64,000 bases of DNA, taken from contig CAVPAL010000007.1 in assembly GCA_963701435.1 (NCBI GenBank), positions 744,001 through 808,000 of the forward strand. Reading direction: 5' to 3'. Shown in pieces: positions 31,925-40,511 of the stretch. The stretch comes from JAACFF01 sp963701435. GTDB taxonomy: Bacteria > Chloroflexota > Anaerolineae > Promineifilales > Promineifilaceae. Under the pieces are notes generated by a model, which saw only the letters and a list, made by a program, of their open reading frames with translations, had not been told where the DNA came from and did no database searches. Numbering within the stretch: position 1 is the first letter of the stretch; each line of letters opens with the position of its first letter. The position numbers and the translations under genes were made by a program.

Positions 31925-33265
31925 CTAATAGGTTAGAATGCTGCCGCCGATAAACTCTCGCAGTAAGGAATTGCCCGGTATTGGGGATGTATCTGTTATT
32001 GGTTCAATCGTTTCCAGCCAGCTCCGCACGCGCGCTGCGCGGTTGTAGGCGTCCTCGCGCAAGGGATCGTTGGCATAACTCTTTTCCCATTCGCAAAATT
32101 GCGCCAGCAGTCGCGGTGGATATAAAGCCAGTTCATACGGCATGGCGGTATTCATGATGAAATCGGCAGTGGATTGGTAGGGAATGATGTTGCGCATCTC
32201 ACTGGCGCGGACATAATGCCAATGTTCGATCGTTTGCTGCGGGTTCCAGGCGCGGTGAACGGCGTCCCGCAGCATGCGCCGTATTAGACGCAAATCGGTC
32301 CAACGAATGTAACGGCCGTCTTCAGCCCGCATTTGCAGCAGTGGCTCCAGATAGAGTTTAAACTTAAAGTTGTCCGCAATCCCATCAGTCATAGGCGGAT
32401 AAAGCCCATGTAAACTATCGATTAATAGAACCTCATTATCTACCAGGCGCAGCGGCGTTTGTGTGTGCGTACGCCGGCCAGTTTTAAAATCATAATGTGG
32501 AATCAAAACCGTTTCGCCGGCAACCAGACGCTTTAGATGGGCATTAATAAGGGGTAAATCGAGCGCCTGCGGCGTTTCAAAATCATAGTCGCCAAACTCA
32601 TCCTTGGGATGCAGATCAAGATCGAAAAAATAATTGTCCAGATTCAACGTGATAAACTGCATGCCCAACCGGCTCAGGCGCTGCTCTAATCTGGTTGTTG
32701 TGGTCGTTTTACCGGAGGAGGATGGTCCGCTCACAATAATGAGCTTCAACTGCGCGCCAAGCTGATTGATGGCGTCTACGGCCGTTTCCAATTCATCTTC
32801 ATAAGCCGCTTCTGATTCATGCACAATTTGAGCAAACTCTCCCCGCCGCAGCCGCGCATTTAATGCCTCAACCGTATGGAGATTATGCTTGACGGCCCAA
32901 TCCAATACGCGCCAGATTTTTGACCAGGGGATATTTTCAGAAGGACGCGCAGCGTGTCTGGCATCCGCCTTACGCCGCCTGTTGGCCTCATCGCGATAAA
33001 GAATATAGGCTTTGGCGACAGCCGCATGCCCGTTTTCAATCAGCACTTTTTCGACGGCATCCTGAATTTCTTCGATATGAGGAATTCGATCGGTTGGGAT
33101 GGTTGATTCTAACAAGTTGACGACCTGTTCAGCCAGCCATTCTGCCCGAGCGCGGTCACGTCCGCCTACTGCGACCGCCGCGCGATAAATCGCATTGGTT
33201 ATACGATCCTGGTTGAACGGAACAATTGCGCCGCTGCGTTTTACCACATGCGTAAATCGGGTCAT
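31925..33265 (-). CDS. Uridine kinase-like protein with N-terminal ATP-cone
   Basis: The 446-residue protein starts at ATG 33265 (MTRFTHVVKRSGAIVPFNQD) behind GGAGGGG. Residues 4-95 form an ATP-cone, the allosteric nucleotide sensor known from ribonucleotide reductases. From about residue 175 on is a P-loop kinase (IIVSGPSSSGKTTTTTRL) of the uridine kinase / phosphoribulokinase type, with LDNYFFD and LIDSLHGLYP. It probably phosphorylates a nucleoside or related alcohol, tuned by ATP or dATP level; this coupling is inferred from the domains. The C-terminal part (about 330-446) is helical. Confidence 0.85.
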   Translation of the reverse strand: MTRFTHVVKRSGAIVPFNQDRITNAIYRAAVAVGGRDRARAEWLAEQVVNLLESTIPTDRIPHIEEIQDAVEKVLIENGHAAVAKAYILYRDEANRRRKADARHAARPSENIPWSKIWRVLDWAVKHNLHTVEALNARLRRGEFAQIVHESEAAYEDELETAVDAINQLGAQLKLIIVSGPSSSGKTTTTTRLEQRLSRLGMQFITLNLDNYFFDLDLHPKDEFGDYDFETPQALDLPLINAHLKRLVAGETVLIPHYDFKTGRRTHTQTPLRLVDNEVLLIDSLHGLYPPMTDGIADNFKFKLYLEPLLQMRAEDGRYIRWTDLRLIRRMLRDAVHRAWNPQQTIEHWHYVRASEMRNIIPYQSTADFIMNTAMPYELALYPPRLLAQFCEWEKSYANDPLREDAYNRAARVRSWLETIEPITDTSPIPGNSLLREFIGGSILTY

Positions 33266-33280
33266 TTGCCCCTCCATTGA

Positions 33281-33327
33281 AGAAACCGCAGATTTTCACT
33301 GCGTTTTTTTTTAAGAACTTTCTGCGG
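33281..33327. repeat. Dispersed hairpin repeat, copy B
   Basis: AAACCGCAGA (33283-33292) and TCTGCGG (33321-33327) flank a loop ending in a T run and AAGAACTT, the same pattern as copy A at 25072-25124. It lies 15 bp upstream of the kinase start, so a terminator role for that gene is excluded. Confidence 0.65.
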
Positions 33328-33417
33328 ATCACTATGTTTACGGCCGTTTCACAAACCTGTTAACTATTTTACTTCCCTCTTGTTGCATGTGACCCAACTT
33401 GATATGAAATAATTGGC

Positions 33418-33532
33418 TATACTAACGGCGTATTTGAAAAATAAATCTTCTCCTCCGCCCCTCTTATTGGGCTTCTCTTTTTCTTTCTCCTCTTCTAGCA
33501 GCGCCACGTGAACAACGTGGCGTTTTGCTTTT
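33418..33532 (+). ncRNA. Possible small RNA ending in a rho-independent terminator
   Basis: In the 340-base gap between two leftward genes, a plus-strand hairpin CGCCACGT-5-ACGTGGCG (33502-33522) is followed by TTTTGCTTTT (33523-33532), a good intrinsic terminator. A weaker GCCC/GGGC hairpin with TTCTCTTTTTC precedes it (about 33457-33480). No plus-strand gene ends here. TATACT at 33418-33423 could be a -10 box, without a clear -35. A short transcript of about 100 bases is therefore possible. Confidence 0.35.
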
Positions 33533-33605
33533 CCAAGGTCAATTGAATTTAATATCTCACGCGGGCTGGGAAGTAATGTGGGCCTGGGCTATTTCAGCGC
33601 AATGG

Positions 33606-34436
33606 TTACGCAGAAAATTGCGGCGATTCTGCATGATCATCCGCAGCCAATTGTTGCGCCTTTTCAATCCAGGAAACGGCCGTATCTGGAGAAACCTCTG
33701 CTACTCGGGCGACCTCATTGGGATCATGTTCCACCAAATCACGCAATGAGTGGATACCCGCTTCATACAAACGCACGGCATGTACCGGTTCAATATCCTC
33801 AATCTGAATAAAACCCAGACCAATTTTGCCTGCCTGACCCGCTTCCTGATACGCGATCTGCGTTTCCAGCTCGTGATTTTTGGCCAACAAGATTTGTAAC
33901 TGGTTAGTTGCAAACAAAATAACTTCCTGCATTTTCCTGGATTCCTGCACTTGTTGACTCAGTCCATCCAACTGGCTGTTATATTTAGCATTAGTAGCTT
34001 CGGCAAGATCGAGCTGCAGCTGCAGTAGATTATACGCCTGCTGCAATCCTTGATGCTTCCTTTCCAGGTCCGCCATCTCTAATTCAAGATCGGCATATTC
34101 GCTTTCCAAAGTCTGCGCTTTGGAAACGGCCGTGATAATATGTTGAGCCTGGGCATGATCACGATGTTCCAAAGCGCTCATTTCCAACTTCAGTCGATTT
34201 GACTCCGTGTGGAGGTCCTCCATAACGCGCACCATGTGTCTACGGCTCTTATGCCAATCTTTTCTTTCTTGGGCTTGTTGATTTTTCAGAGACAACTCTC
34301 TTTGACGGTATTTTTTTTCTTTTTCTTTTTCTAGCTGAAAAAAATTGCGGTTGAGATAATAATCCGTCAGGATAAACGCAATAATTCCCCCCAACAATAT
34401 CCCGGAAAATAATAAACCAATTGAAACCCAACCCAC
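33606..34436 (-). CDS. Membrane-anchored coiled-coil protein with C-terminal helix-hairpin-helix
   Basis: The 276-residue protein has one N-terminal membrane helix (IGLLFSGILLGGIIAFIL). A long coiled coil follows (about 30-205, rich in Glu, Gln, Leu and Lys). The C-terminal domain is a helix-hairpin-helix/DUF4332 type (IEDIEPVHAVRLYEAGIHSL, then VARVAEVSPDTAVSWI). Such C-terminal domains often bind DNA or proteins. The role is unknown; a structural or chromosome-anchoring role is only a guess. Confidence 0.75.
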   Translation of the reverse strand: MGWVSIGLLFSGILLGGIIAFILTDYYLNRNFFQLEKEKEKKYRQRELSLKNQQAQERKDWHKSRRHMVRVMEDLHTESNRLKLEMSALEHRDHAQAQHIITAVSKAQTLESEYADLELEMADLERKHQGLQQAYNLLQLQLDLAEATNAKYNSQLDGLSQQVQESRKMQEVILFATNQLQILLAKNHELETQIAYQEAGQAGKIGLGFIQIEDIEPVHAVRLYEAGIHSLRDLVEHDPNEVARVAEVSPDTAVSWIEKAQQLAADDHAESPQFSA

Positions 34437-34547
34437 TACGCTTCTCCTGAACTAAAAATACATTGACTGCTTAACAATCCGATAATGCAATTTAAAAGCC
34501 ATATTTCCCTATTGGCATCGACCAATCTGCTGTAAATTATCAACAGC

Positions 34548-34745
34548 TTATTGAACCTTTTCCACCCTATCAGACTGTGCGCGCAGTTGCTGCTCTAACT
34601 CACGTATGCGGGCTTCTGCAATTGCCAGGCGATCTAGAAGAACCAGCGCGCCATCTTCGGCAGAGGTGCTTTTTTGCCAATACCAGAACAAAAGGCCCAT
34701 TAAGCCTCCTATTATCAAACCCATAAATATTTTTGGTATTCTCAT
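34548..34745 (-). CDS. Small membrane protein with coiled-coil tail
   Basis: The 65-residue protein starts at ATG 34745 (MRIPKIFMGLIIGGLMGLLF), with AGGAGA 6 bp upstream. It has one membrane helix and then a short amphipathic coiled coil (LDRLAIAEARIRELEQQLRAQ). I do not recognise a family. It stands alone, 112 bp upstream of the larger coiled-coil gene, and may work with it. Confidence 0.65.
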   Translation of the reverse strand: MRIPKIFMGLIIGGLMGLLFWYWQKSTSAEDGALVLLDRLAIAEARIRELEQQLRAQSDRVEKVQ

Positions 34746-34867
34746 GCTGTTTCTCCTAACCACGTTTTGCGCCGGCTAAGATAGTGTTCCCTTAATTTAG
34801 CTGCTTGATTTTATTGGCTATGGCACAAGCTGGCAACTAAGTAACCACACAATAACAACTTGCACCC

Positions 34868-34900
34868 AGAAGTTCAACTTCTCCAAGAAGTTGAACTTCT
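34868..34900. terminator. 33-bp near-perfect hairpin made of two palindromes
   Basis: AGAAGTTCAACTTCT (34868-34882) and AGAAGTTGAACTTCT (34886-34900) are exact inverse copies with a 3-base loop. Each half is itself a palindrome around one base. It starts 4 bases past the stop codon of the gene ending at 34904, so it is probably its terminator, although no run of U follows. Confidence 0.6.
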
Positions 34901-34903
34901 AAA

Positions 34904-35278
34904 TTAGGCTTGGGCCAGATATTGATTCAGGGCTTCGCGCGCAGCGGGCAAACATTGCATAGCTGACCAATCATCAATAATATCCTCCGCAACCTCTATT
35001 TGCAGCAGTTGTACAAAAGGATCATGTTGAGTTGGTTTCCCGGCTATCAAAGTGCTTTGCCAGTACGGCCGTAACAGGCGCTCCCAAGCTGGATAATGCA
35101 GTCTCAGCCAGGGCCACACAAACGTAAACTCATTTTCCGCTGCTTTCAAACTCATCTTTTTGCGATACACGCCAACCACAACAGCTTCTAACCGATCCCA
35201 ATATTGAACAAATTCAGCAAACTGATCATCATTAGACCACTGCCGCAAGAATTGCGTAAAAGGATTACTCATGCCCAT
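34904..35278 (-). CDS. Hypothetical helical protein
   Basis: The protein of about 124 residues probably starts at ATG 35278 (MGMSNPFTQFLRQWSNDDQF). A TTG further up would overlap the UspA-fusion stop. It is helical and soluble, rich in Trp and aromatic residues (FTFVWPWLRLHYPAWERLLRPYW). I do not recognise a family. It lies directly after the ParB-like/UspA gene in the same direction and is likely cotranscribed. Confidence 0.6.
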   Translation of the reverse strand: MGMSNPFTQFLRQWSNDDQFAEFVQYWDRLEAVVVGVYRKKMSLKAAENEFTFVWPWLRLHYPAWERLLRPYWQSTLIAGKPTQHDPFVQLLQIEVAEDIIDDWSAMQCLPAAREALNQYLAQA

Positions 35279-35304
35279 TTGCACCAAAATGCCCGCTGTG
35301 CAAA

Positions 35305-37038
35305 TCAGCGACAAATCAAAAGAGGATACTTGAACTCACGCAGCGCCCGGTCAACCGTACTGCCCAGCACCAGGTGACGAACGGGCCGGAAACCAAATCC
35401 GCCTATGATCATCAAGTTACTTTGCAGTTCAACGGCCGTTTCCATCACAGCATCCGCAATGGGTCGCGAGCGTAAGTGATACGTGACATGGCTAATATTT
35501 TGACCGCTCAAATAATCTCGCGCGCGTTCCAGATCAACCGCACTGGTATAATCCGTCTCAACCGTAACCACAGCCAAATTAATGTCCCACCGCGACGCCA
35601 GATAAGCTGCTACATACAATGCTTCATCTGCCTTCGGGCTGCCATCGTACCCCAACAAAGCCCGGTCCATCGGGGATGCCTGCTCACCCGTCAACACCAG
35701 GATCGGGCGTGGGCAGCGTTGGATTAACAAATCAACGCCGGAACTAATCGGCAACCGCGGTTTAGATTCAGTGGCAAAAGTAAGATTCGTCGCCACCAAA
35801 TCCGCCCAGGCAGCCCGCTCAATCATCAAGTTGCCTTCAACCCCAACTTCCGCAGCAAATTCAGCTTCAATTCCTGCCGCCTTGCACTTTTCCTTAAAAA
35901 TTTGTTTTATTGAACGCGTGGTTTTGTTTTTCAATTCTCGCTTGTGATCAAGCGCGTGAATGGCCAATATCCTGGCGCGCTCACGTTGAGCGACCGCGAT
36001 CGTAGCGTCCAAGAGCTGCCAATCCGCCGCGGTCCCTTGCAATGAAACCAAAATATCGGCAAAAAGCGCGTCCTTGCGTTCAAGCAGTTCGCGCTGCTCA
36101 CGCCAACGACCGGCCGGTGGCCCATCCTCCAATCCCGATGGTACAGCATCCAGCAGCCGCCCACCTAACCGTACAAAACTACTGCGTGACTCTTGTTCCA
36201 ACTCCGGCGCCAGATTCATAACGGCCGTTTTCGCATCGATCGTCCAACCCAGAGCAGCTTCCAGGTCCTCCTGGCGTTCAGAAAATAACACATACAAATC
36301 AGTTTCGGTGAGATTTGGGAAATTGCGCTTAATCCCTTGCTTACGAATAATCTTGACGATAGGTAAATAAACATCGTCATACCATCCGCCAACGCACCTT
36401 TCGCGCGCATCTTCCAGCCCTAAGTGCTCAGCAAGATGGGTTTCATATTGCGCAACCTGGCACAAAAGCGTCGGGTATTGATTACAAAAGGTCATAAACA
36501 AATTTGCTTTCGGGCGCACAACGTCTAGGCGTGTTTTTTCCAGAAAGTCAGCGTAGTTCGCCTTACAAATCACATCATTGAGATTATCATCTAAACTCAA
36601 TGGTACCCGCGTATGAATTTCCGTTACCAACGCTGAGATCGTTTTAGTTCCCAACTGCCGGGCAACTGACACGCGATGATTGCCATCTTTGACAAAATAA
36701 ACTTCGCCAACCTGATAAACCTCAATTGGGAGCCAACCCTTCATGTCGATGACGGCCGCTTTCACCCGCGCCCAGCGTTCTAAATCGCTGTCCCGTTTAG
36801 GTAAAAAATCCCGCGTAAAATCTTTGGCCCGTCCAACGCTGCCAACAATGGCGTCCAGCGGTATCTCGCGCAGACCCAACTCCACTGTTGCGGTTGGATG
36901 TAATTTGTCGCTGACTTCGTTGTAGGCCAAAAGATCGTTTGATTTTCCGGTGATGCGCGCCAGCATTTGTTGAACGGCAGCTTGACGCCGCGCGCGCTGA
37001 AAATCCTGAATTGCCTGCATGTAACTAATGTCGGTCAC
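35305..37038 (-). CDS. ParB-like domain fused to tandem universal stress protein domains
   Basis: The 577-residue cytosolic protein begins MTDISYMQAIQDFQRARRQA. About residues 55-150 resemble a ParB/sulfiredoxin-like domain (LGLREIPLDAIVGSVGR, VYFVKDGNHRVSVARQLG). A linker follows, then two UspA domains (about 320-430 and 435-577). The second keeps the ATP-binding pattern GGFGFRPVRHLVLGST near the end. UspA proteins sense stress through nucleotide binding. The ParB-like part could bind DNA or nucleotide (CTP-binding folds are known in ParB), but this is inference. The combination suggests a nucleotide-dependent stress regulator. Confidence 0.8.
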   Translation of the reverse strand: MTDISYMQAIQDFQRARRQAAVQQMLARITGKSNDLLAYNEVSDKLHPTATVELGLREIPLDAIVGSVGRAKDFTRDFLPKRDSDLERWARVKAAVIDMKGWLPIEVYQVGEVYFVKDGNHRVSVARQLGTKTISALVTEIHTRVPLSLDDNLNDVICKANYADFLEKTRLDVVRPKANLFMTFCNQYPTLLCQVAQYETHLAEHLGLEDARERCVGGWYDDVYLPIVKIIRKQGIKRNFPNLTETDLYVLFSERQEDLEAALGWTIDAKTAVMNLAPELEQESRSSFVRLGGRLLDAVPSGLEDGPPAGRWREQRELLERKDALFADILVSLQGTAADWQLLDATIAVAQRERARILAIHALDHKRELKNKTTRSIKQIFKEKCKAAGIEAEFAAEVGVEGNLMIERAAWADLVATNLTFATESKPRLPISSGVDLLIQRCPRPILVLTGEQASPMDRALLGYDGSPKADEALYVAAYLASRWDINLAVVTVETDYTSAVDLERARDYLSGQNISHVTYHLRSRPIADAVMETAVELQSNLMIIGGFGFRPVRHLVLGSTVDRALREFKYPLLICR

Positions 37039-37232
37039 TGTATTAAATTACCTGAGTCACGTGTCGAAAATGTTTTGTTGACCGGATTCACAGCATTTTC
37101 AGGATGAAAGCAATCGTGATAATCTTGTAAATCCTGATAAAGATTTTCTATACAAAGTACTGCATTTCAATAGAACTAAACTTAAAATCTGACCCCATTT
37201 AACGCCATCTATTATACACCACCCGATTCAAT

Positions 37233-37241
37233 TGTTATAAT
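37233..37241 (+). promoter_or_regulatory. Extended -10 box 7 bases before the bactofilin ATG
   Basis: TG-T-TATAAT (37233-37241) is an extended -10 box. The ATG at 37249 is 7 bases further on, which places the likely transcription start on the start codon itself. No ribosome binding site is present, so the mRNA is probably leaderless. The rest of the 210-base gap before it shows nothing else. Confidence 0.55.
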
Positions 37242-37248
37242 TAGCGGC

Positions 37249-38283
37249 ATGGTAACTGAACAAGACGGTCGTTCTCCAAAAAGCGCGCGAACCAGCAGAC
37301 GTGGACGCACGCTAATCAATGATTATCAGATCAAAGATCTTCACACAAACCAGGCGGTGGAGATAGTACGCGGCGCAACCCTGGTGGGAGATGTCACAGC
37401 GCCGGAAGTTCATGTACATGGCTTGCTGGTTGGCACGGTTATTGCATATGAAACGGCCGTTTCCGCCACCGGCCAAATTTGGGGCGACATCTACACAGCG
37501 CGGCTCACGCTCAAAGAGGGCGGCAAAATTCAAGGTTGGACAGGCAGCTTTGCAGCCGACCAATATGACCAGGTCGCCAAAAGCGCGCGCGCCCCTACCC
37601 TGCCTGACCCAGAAATCAAAGCTGAAGCTACCATCGAGAGCAGCCAACAACTCCCGGCTTTGCAGCTATTACAGCAGGAAACGGCCGTTGCTCTGGCCGC
37701 GCGGGCCGAACTCGAAAAAAGCTTTGAACAGCGCCTCTCTGAAATCGCCGGGAAAATTTCAGCCCGTAATACTGAACTCAAATCCGCTCTGGAAACGGCC
37801 GAAAACCAATTGAAAGCCGCAGCTCCCCAGTACGACCAATTACAATCAGCCCTGGCAGACCGGGAACGGCAAATTGTTCAGCTTACCGGTGAAATCGAAA
37901 TCGCGCGTGAGCTGATAAATAACCGGGATAATGAACTGGCTGAATTTGAGCAAACAAAAGCAGCAAAAGAAACAGTTGAAACCGAGCTCGCCGAAACAAA
38001 AACCGAGTACAAAGCCCTGCAAGAGCGCCATGCCAACCTGGAAACCGCGCTGCAAGCCAGTCTGGCTCACACGGCCGACCTCGAAGAATCGCTTTTGCGC
38101 TGGCAAGAACTGGCGGAATTTTCGGAAATGCGCATCCAGGAAATGGAAGCCGAACAAAAAAACCTCCAGGAAACCAATGAAAAACAGGAACAACTGCTTC
38201 AACAATTAAAAAAAATAACTGGCGAACAAATTCGTAAATTACAAAACCAAGTAGAAAACCTACAGCAGAATACAGGCAGCTAA
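37249..38283 (+). CDS. Bactofilin-like protein with long coiled-coil tail
   Basis: The 344-residue protein has a short bactofilin (polymer-forming, DUF583) beta-helix segment at about residues 40-110: GATLVGDVTAPEVHVHGLLV, then GQIWGDIYTARLTLKEGGKI. A coiled coil of more than 180 residues follows (about 150-340, Glu/Gln/Lys-rich). Bactofilins form filaments at membranes without nucleotide. A core this short may be a partial polymerisation module carried on a coiled-coil rod. It is transcribed toward mtnP, which starts 39 bp downstream. Confidence 0.78.
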   Translation: MVTEQDGRSPKSARTSRRGRTLINDYQIKDLHTNQAVEIVRGATLVGDVTAPEVHVHGLLVGTVIAYETAVSATGQIWGDIYTARLTLKEGGKIQGWTGSFAADQYDQVAKSARAPTLPDPEIKAEATIESSQQLPALQLLQQETAVALAARAELEKSFEQRLSEIAGKISARNTELKSALETAENQLKAAAPQYDQLQSALADRERQIVQLTGEIEIARELINNRDNELAEFEQTKAAKETVETELAETKTEYKALQERHANLETALQASLAHTADLEESLLRWQELAEFSEMRIQEMEAEQKNLQETNEKQEQLLQQLKKITGEQIRKLQNQVENLQQNTGS

Positions 38284-38321
38284 CCCATTGTCGCCGGCAT
38301 TCTGACCAGGAGAAAGGAGAT

Positions 38322-39188
38322 ATGTCTCAAATTGAAATCGGTGTAATTGGCGGCAGCGGTCTTTACGATATGGCTGACCTCAAAGATGTGGCAGAAATCG
38401 AAATTACGACCCCTTTTGGCGCCCCATCTGATGCCATCACGGTCGGCGCGCTGCACGGACGCCAGATAGCATTTATTCCCCGGCACGGGCGCGGCCACAG
38501 GCTGAGTCCAACCGAAGTACCCTACAAAGCCAATATCTTTGCGCTCAAAACTCTGGGCGTAAAATATCTGGTTGGGGTCAGCGCCTGTGGTTCGCTGCGG
38601 GAAGATTTCGCGCCCGGCCATATTGTTGTACCTGACCAGATTTTTGATTTCACCAAAAAGCGGGACGCGACATTTTTTGGCACTGGTCTGGTTGCCCATA
38701 TCTCCGTGGCGCATCCATTTTCGCCTGAATTGAGTAAGGCAGTGGTAGACGCATCCAGGCAAGCCGGCGGGACGGTGCATCCGGCAGGCGAATTGATTAC
38801 AATTGAAGGTCCTCGCTTCAGCACCAAGGGGGAATCCAATATTTACCGCCAGTGGGGCTTAAGCATTATCGGCATGACGACCAGCACAGAAGCATTCCTG
38901 GCCGCAGAAGCGGAGATTGCATATGCAACAATGGCGCATGTGACTGATTATGACGTCTGGCATGAAGAAGAAGGACCTGTAACGGTCGACATGGTTAACA
39001 GCACACTGGCCAAAAACACCCATCTGGCGCAGCGAGCGGTTAGCCTGCTGGTACAAAATTTTGACGCCTGGGCCGGCGAATTTCCAGCCCATTCCGGCTT
39101 AAACAATGCACTCATTACTTCGCCGGAGGTTATTCCGGCGGAAGTAAAAAGCCGGCTTGCTCCCATCGTGGGTAAATATCTGGCGTAA
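38322..39188 (+). CDS. mtnP: S-methyl-5'-thioadenosine phosphorylase
   Basis: The 288-residue enzyme cleaves methylthioadenosine with phosphate into adenine and methylthioribose-1-phosphate, as part of methionine and purine salvage. Diagnostic stretches are GVIGGSGLYDM, FIPRHGRGHRLSPTEVPYKANIFALK, VSACGSLRE, GPRFSTKGESNIYRQWG and GMTTSTEAFLAAEAEI. A very good ribosome binding site (AGAAAGGAGA) precedes the ATG. Related purine nucleoside phosphorylases differ at the base-binding residues, so inosine activity cannot be fully excluded. Confidence 0.95.
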   Translation: MSQIEIGVIGGSGLYDMADLKDVAEIEITTPFGAPSDAITVGALHGRQIAFIPRHGRGHRLSPTEVPYKANIFALKTLGVKYLVGVSACGSLREDFAPGHIVVPDQIFDFTKKRDATFFGTGLVAHISVAHPFSPELSKAVVDASRQAGGTVHPAGELITIEGPRFSTKGESNIYRQWGLSIIGMTTSTEAFLAAEAEIAYATMAHVTDYDVWHEEEGPVTVDMVNSTLAKNTHLAQRAVSLLVQNFDAWAGEFPAHSGLNNALITSPEVIPAEVKSRLAPIVGKYLA

Positions 39189-39212
39189 CGGCCGTTACTC
39201 AAACAATTGCGA

Positions 39213-40511
39213 ATGGGTTCAGGTACGCTCACCGGATCATATACGCGCGCGCGCAGCGCCCGTCCCGCGGCTTTGCTGCTGCTGATTGTATCCGCATTTG
39301 TCGGCGCCAATGCGCTGGCCTTAAGTATCGCGCTGGAAGGCGCGCTGCGATGGGGACATCTATGGGGACCACTCATCTGGGTCGCAGCCATGCTGGCGGC
39401 CCACCTGCTGCTTGCGCGAACCAAACCCAGGCATGACATCTTTTTGCTGCCATTGATTGCCTTGCTCACCGGCTGGGGCATTTTGATGGTTGACCGCCTG
39501 GCCGTCAATTTTCTGGGAAGGCAGGTATTATGGGTTGTTTTGGGAACGGCCGTTCTTCTGGCCGTCGCCATTTTGCCCCAAAACCTCTACCCCCTGCGCC
39601 GTTACCGTTACACCTGGCTTTTTGCCGGGCTGCTGCTGCTGGCGGCCACGCTGGTTTTCGGCATTAATCCTTCCGGCTTTGGCGCTGCTCTATGGCTGCC
39701 AATCTCATTCCCGCTGTTAGGTACCATATTTTTTCAACCCTCAGAACTGCTCAAACTGATGCTGGTCATTTTTCTCGCCAGCTACTTTGCCGACCGGGAG
39801 CCGCTGCTGCGACTCGACCGGCAGCGCGGCTGGCGCGGCGCGCTGCCTTACCTGGCGCCGCTGCTGCTGATGTGGGGCTTCTGCTTGATTTTACTCGTCT
39901 GGCAGCGCGATTTGGGCGCTGCAACCATCTTTTTCCTTGTTTTTCTAGCGCTGCTCTACCTGGCCACCGGTCATAAAAGATACGTACTCAGCGGGCTGAT
40001 TTTGCTCCTGTTGGGCAGCGTCTTTGCCTATTTTGCCTTTGATCTGGTGGCTCTGCGTATTGATGCATGGCTCAATCCGTGGCCCGAAGCGTATGATCGC
40101 GCCTACCAGATTGTGCAGTCGCTCTATGCATTGGCTGCCGGCGGTATTTTGGGCCAGGGCATCGCGCAGGGATTTCCCACCTACATCCCCGTTGTGCATT
40201 CCGACTTTGTCTTTGCTGCGGCAGCCGAGGAATGGGGACTGGTAGGCAGCCTGGGCCTGGTCGCGGTATTCATGATCCTGGCTTACCGTGGGATGCGCAT
40301 TGCGCTGCGGGCAAGACGGCCGTTTCGGACCTATCTCGCCGCCGGTATCACGATGCTTTTCAGCGTACAGGCGTTATTGATTATGGGCGGCGTCACCAAA
40401 CTGCTGCCCCTCACCGGCGTGACGCTGCCGTTTATCAGCTACGGCGGTAGTTCCATGCTGATTAGCAGCGCAATGGCCGGCTTGCTGCTGTTTATTTCGG
40501 CCGATTCATGA
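39213..40511 (+). CDS. FtsW/RodA/SpoVE family peptidoglycan polymerase
   Basis: The 432-residue protein has about ten membrane helices (start ATG 39213, MGSGTLTGSYTRAR). Late motifs match the SEDS family: FFQPSELLKLMLVIFLASYF, WQRDLGAATIFFL, GQGIAQGFPTYIPVVHSDFVFAAAAEEWGL and LTGVTLPFISYGGSSML. SEDS proteins polymerise lipid II with a partner class B PBP. Its partner gene, overlapping by 4 bp, lacks the transpeptidase active site. FtsW versus RodA cannot be decided here. Confidence 0.93.
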   Translation: MGSGTLTGSYTRARSARPAALLLLIVSAFVGANALALSIALEGALRWGHLWGPLIWVAAMLAAHLLLARTKPRHDIFLLPLIALLTGWGILMVDRLAVNFLGRQVLWVVLGTAVLLAVAILPQNLYPLRRYRYTWLFAGLLLLAATLVFGINPSGFGAALWLPISFPLLGTIFFQPSELLKLMLVIFLASYFADREPLLRLDRQRGWRGALPYLAPLLLMWGFCLILLVWQRDLGAATIFFLVFLALLYLATGHKRYVLSGLILLLLGSVFAYFAFDLVALRIDAWLNPWPEAYDRAYQIVQSLYALAAGGILGQGIAQGFPTYIPVVHSDFVFAAAAEEWGLVGSLGLVAVFMILAYRGMRIALRARRPFRTYLAAGITMLFSVQALLIMGGVTKLLPLTGVTLPFISYGGSSMLISSAMAGLLLFISADS

